This document shows, in pieces, positions 62,701 to 64,000 of a stretch of DNA of 64,000 nucleotides (position 1 is its first letter; each line of letters opens with the position of its first letter). The translations under genes were made by a program, and so were the position numbers. Under the pieces are notes generated by a model. It was not told the DNA's origin. It saw only the letters and a program-made list of their open reading frames with translations, and ran no database searches. This DNA is from Dromaius novaehollandiae (Eukaryota > Chordata > Aves > Casuariiformes > Dromaiidae), in the NCBI RefSeq assembly GCF_036370855.1, contig NC_088102.1, positions 18,209,001 through 18,273,000 on the forward strand, given 5' to 3'.

Positions 62701-63344
62701 GCATCCAGAAATGTCATTAGCAATAAAGGCTTAAACGGATTCTTCCAAGGCCTGACTGACCACAGAGCCCCATCTTGAGAAGTGGTCACCCTCACTTCCT
62801 TTGCTTCTGACTCCAGCTAAAAGCCCATTTGAATGTATCAGAAGGTGTAGGAACAAATTCTACCTAAAGTCAGACTGGTGAAAATCTATTGATTTTAATG
62901 AAGGTTCGACAAGTCAGCTTGGAATAGAACCTTCTCCTAGGTCCTCTGCACACTTGAATACATACTGGAAACTCAGTCTATAGCGACAAAATAGCCTCTT
63001 AGAGTTCATTATAACCATTATGGCTACTTAAAGGAGTACAGATAATGTTTGCTTGTACAACTAATCAGTGTTGCAGTCTTTATAATGTTTCCTGAGTAGT
63101 CAACTGTATTGGAGTGTTAATCATGATTGCTCTTACTATCAGGATTTGTTACAAAAAGAGCAAATAAGATAAACTAATCTCCTCTTTGATAATCAAATCA
63201 AATAAAAAGGAAGAATAATAATGGTCATTATTTTATTGAGTGTTAATGTGTGTGTTAAATTTTTCAGAGACTGCTCTAATGATATTGCTGGTGTAGTCAT
63301 TTTCCGAAAAAAAAAAATCCTTTCAAATAGCTTAAGGTTTCTTT
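56761..63344. other. Non-coding interval
   Basis: No supported gene. It contains the (TTTTTG)5 tract, a small tandem repeat AGGATTTGCAC x2 (59430-59451), a 12-base A-run (61456-61467), and weak core copies at 58302-58318, 61861-61880 and 62885-62902. Frames of up to 147 codons have no recognisable domain. Confidence 0.5.
57711..57740 (+). repeat. (TTTTTG)5 microsatellite
   Basis: Five perfect TTTTTG hexamers. It could be a simple-sequence expansion or a CAAAAA-type tail of a minus-strand retroelement, but no element is recognised next to it. Confidence 0.9.
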
Positions 63345-63690
63345 ATGAGCAGTGGCACTTGGTACTTATAAAGCACTTTTCATCTCCAGAGCACTGAGCC
63401 ATAACTAGGCCTGTGTTGCTCACACGAGTGAAGGATCAGGCATTGCTTTTGATTTCTGTGATGTGCAAAATACGCCCTGGAATTTAGGACCCCTTTACTA
63501 CCTCAGCCACCAAACACACCACAGCCTTCAAGTAGCTAGATCTGGACATGCTGTTTTAACAGGGGAGAAAACTGGTGCAGATAATTTAAAAAATATGTCC
63601 AAGGTAACACAGGGAATCATGGTTAGAAGTAGGATTACAGCTCAGGAAAGTTTGGTTCTCGCTCAGCAATCAAACCTGTTGCCAATGTCC
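63345..63690 (+). mobile_element. MIR-like SINE remnant with divergent or inserted middle
   Basis: The left part reads TACTTATAAAGCACTTTTCA (about 63363) then CTCCAGAGCACTGAGCC. The right part reads AGGGGAGAAAACTGGTGCAG (about 63560), then TGTCCAAGGTAACACAGGGA (about 63596), then AGTAGGATTACAGCTCAGGA (about 63629). These are the two ends of a MIR-type core and tail. About 120 bases between them do not fit, so it may be one interrupted element or two neighbouring fragments. Confidence 0.65.
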
Positions 63691-63865
63691 ATCTCAACGT
63701 TCAAGTACTGTAGTGTGACTGCTACAGAAAAAATCATGTACTTCCTTGCACCTACCCTGCTGCTACAAAACATTTAACAAGCTGTTAAGCAAAAAGTACA
63801 TAAAGTCTGTCGTTGCTTTAGGGCCTGCAGTTTTATAAGCACCATATCATTTATATATATATGGT

Positions 63866-63893
63866 ATATCTATCTATCTGTCTATCTATCTAT
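63866..63893 (+). repeat. (TATC)n microsatellite
   Basis: About seven TATC/TGTC units following a TATATATATA stretch (63852-63862). Probably polymorphic. Downstream to the window end nothing further is recognised. Confidence 0.9.
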
Positions 63894-64000
63894 AGCCTTA
63901 TAAGCAGGAAATATTCCTGGACCCCCATTTTTCTCTCCATAGGAACTACAGAAGAGAAGTCAATGAAATTAATGAAAAGCACTGGTACCATGTGGACAAG

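Noticed and set aside
8041..64000. PRIMA1 coding exons
   Set aside because: No poly-proline PRAD-like stretch or single-pass transmembrane exon was seen on the plus strand; it probably lies beyond the window.
1..64000. tRNA genes, rRNA, CRISPR arrays, bacterial operons or viral genes
   Set aside because: No tRNA B-box/cloverleaf, no regularly spaced repeats, no prokaryotic gene density and no retroviral coding frames were recognised.
63950..64000. AGAAGTCAATGAAATTAATG near the right edge as another palindromic core copy
   Set aside because: Only the central GAAGTCAATG is shared and there is no complementary arm.

Overview
This is a vertebrate nuclear DNA window, most likely from a sauropsid (bird favoured, crocodilian or turtle possible). 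The reasons are one clear vertebrate gene (FAM181A), CR1-type LINE fragments as the only recognisable autonomous transposon remnants, old MIR-like SINE remnants, and no L1 or Alu-like material. Most of the window is non-coding. Open frames are short and scattered, and apart from FAM181A none has a recognisable protein family behind it.

Layout. Positions 1-3260 look like non-coding or 3' UTR-like DNA ending in a plus-strand AATAAA at 3234-3239. In mammals, as I recall the synteny, ASB2 lies tail-to-tail with FAM181A, so this could be the ASB2 3' end, but no ASB2 coding sequence was found here. FAM181A lies on the minus strand with a single 292-codon coding exon (7021 down to 6143). It is embedded in a CpG-rich block of about 1.5 kb (about 6000-7560). 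A coherent but unproven gene model is: two CCAATCAG boxes 35 bp apart (7631, 7666), a start site near 7550, a non-coding exon ending at a GTGAGT donor (7419-7414), an acceptor near 7091, the coding exon, and poly(A) signals at 5945-5950 or 5514-5519.

From about 8 kb to the right end (about 56 kb) I see no supported coding exon. This interval holds three CR1 fragments (about 12300-12830 +, 20870-21800 +, 56610-56760 -), three MIR-like SINE remnants (47655-47860, 55850-55990, 63345-63690), several microsatellites, one perfect 28-bp tandem duplication (34799-34854), and about eleven scattered copies or half-copies of a short palindromic core related to TCCCAYTGAAGTCARTGGGA. A few AT-rich blocks with homeodomain or POU-type motifs (11250-11480, 43070-43320) are candidate conserved regulatory elements. 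PRIMA1, the gene beyond FAM181A in mammals, was looked for by its proline-rich and transmembrane coding patterns and was not seen.

The best functional statement concerns FAM181A. Its middle carries a YAP-like omega-loop (residues 126-141), a TEAD-binding motif, so the protein is probably a nuclear partner of TEAD transcription factors. I found no evidence of a new biological system such as a CRISPR array, defence island or gene cluster; the findings below are modest regulatory, repeat and gene-structure leads.
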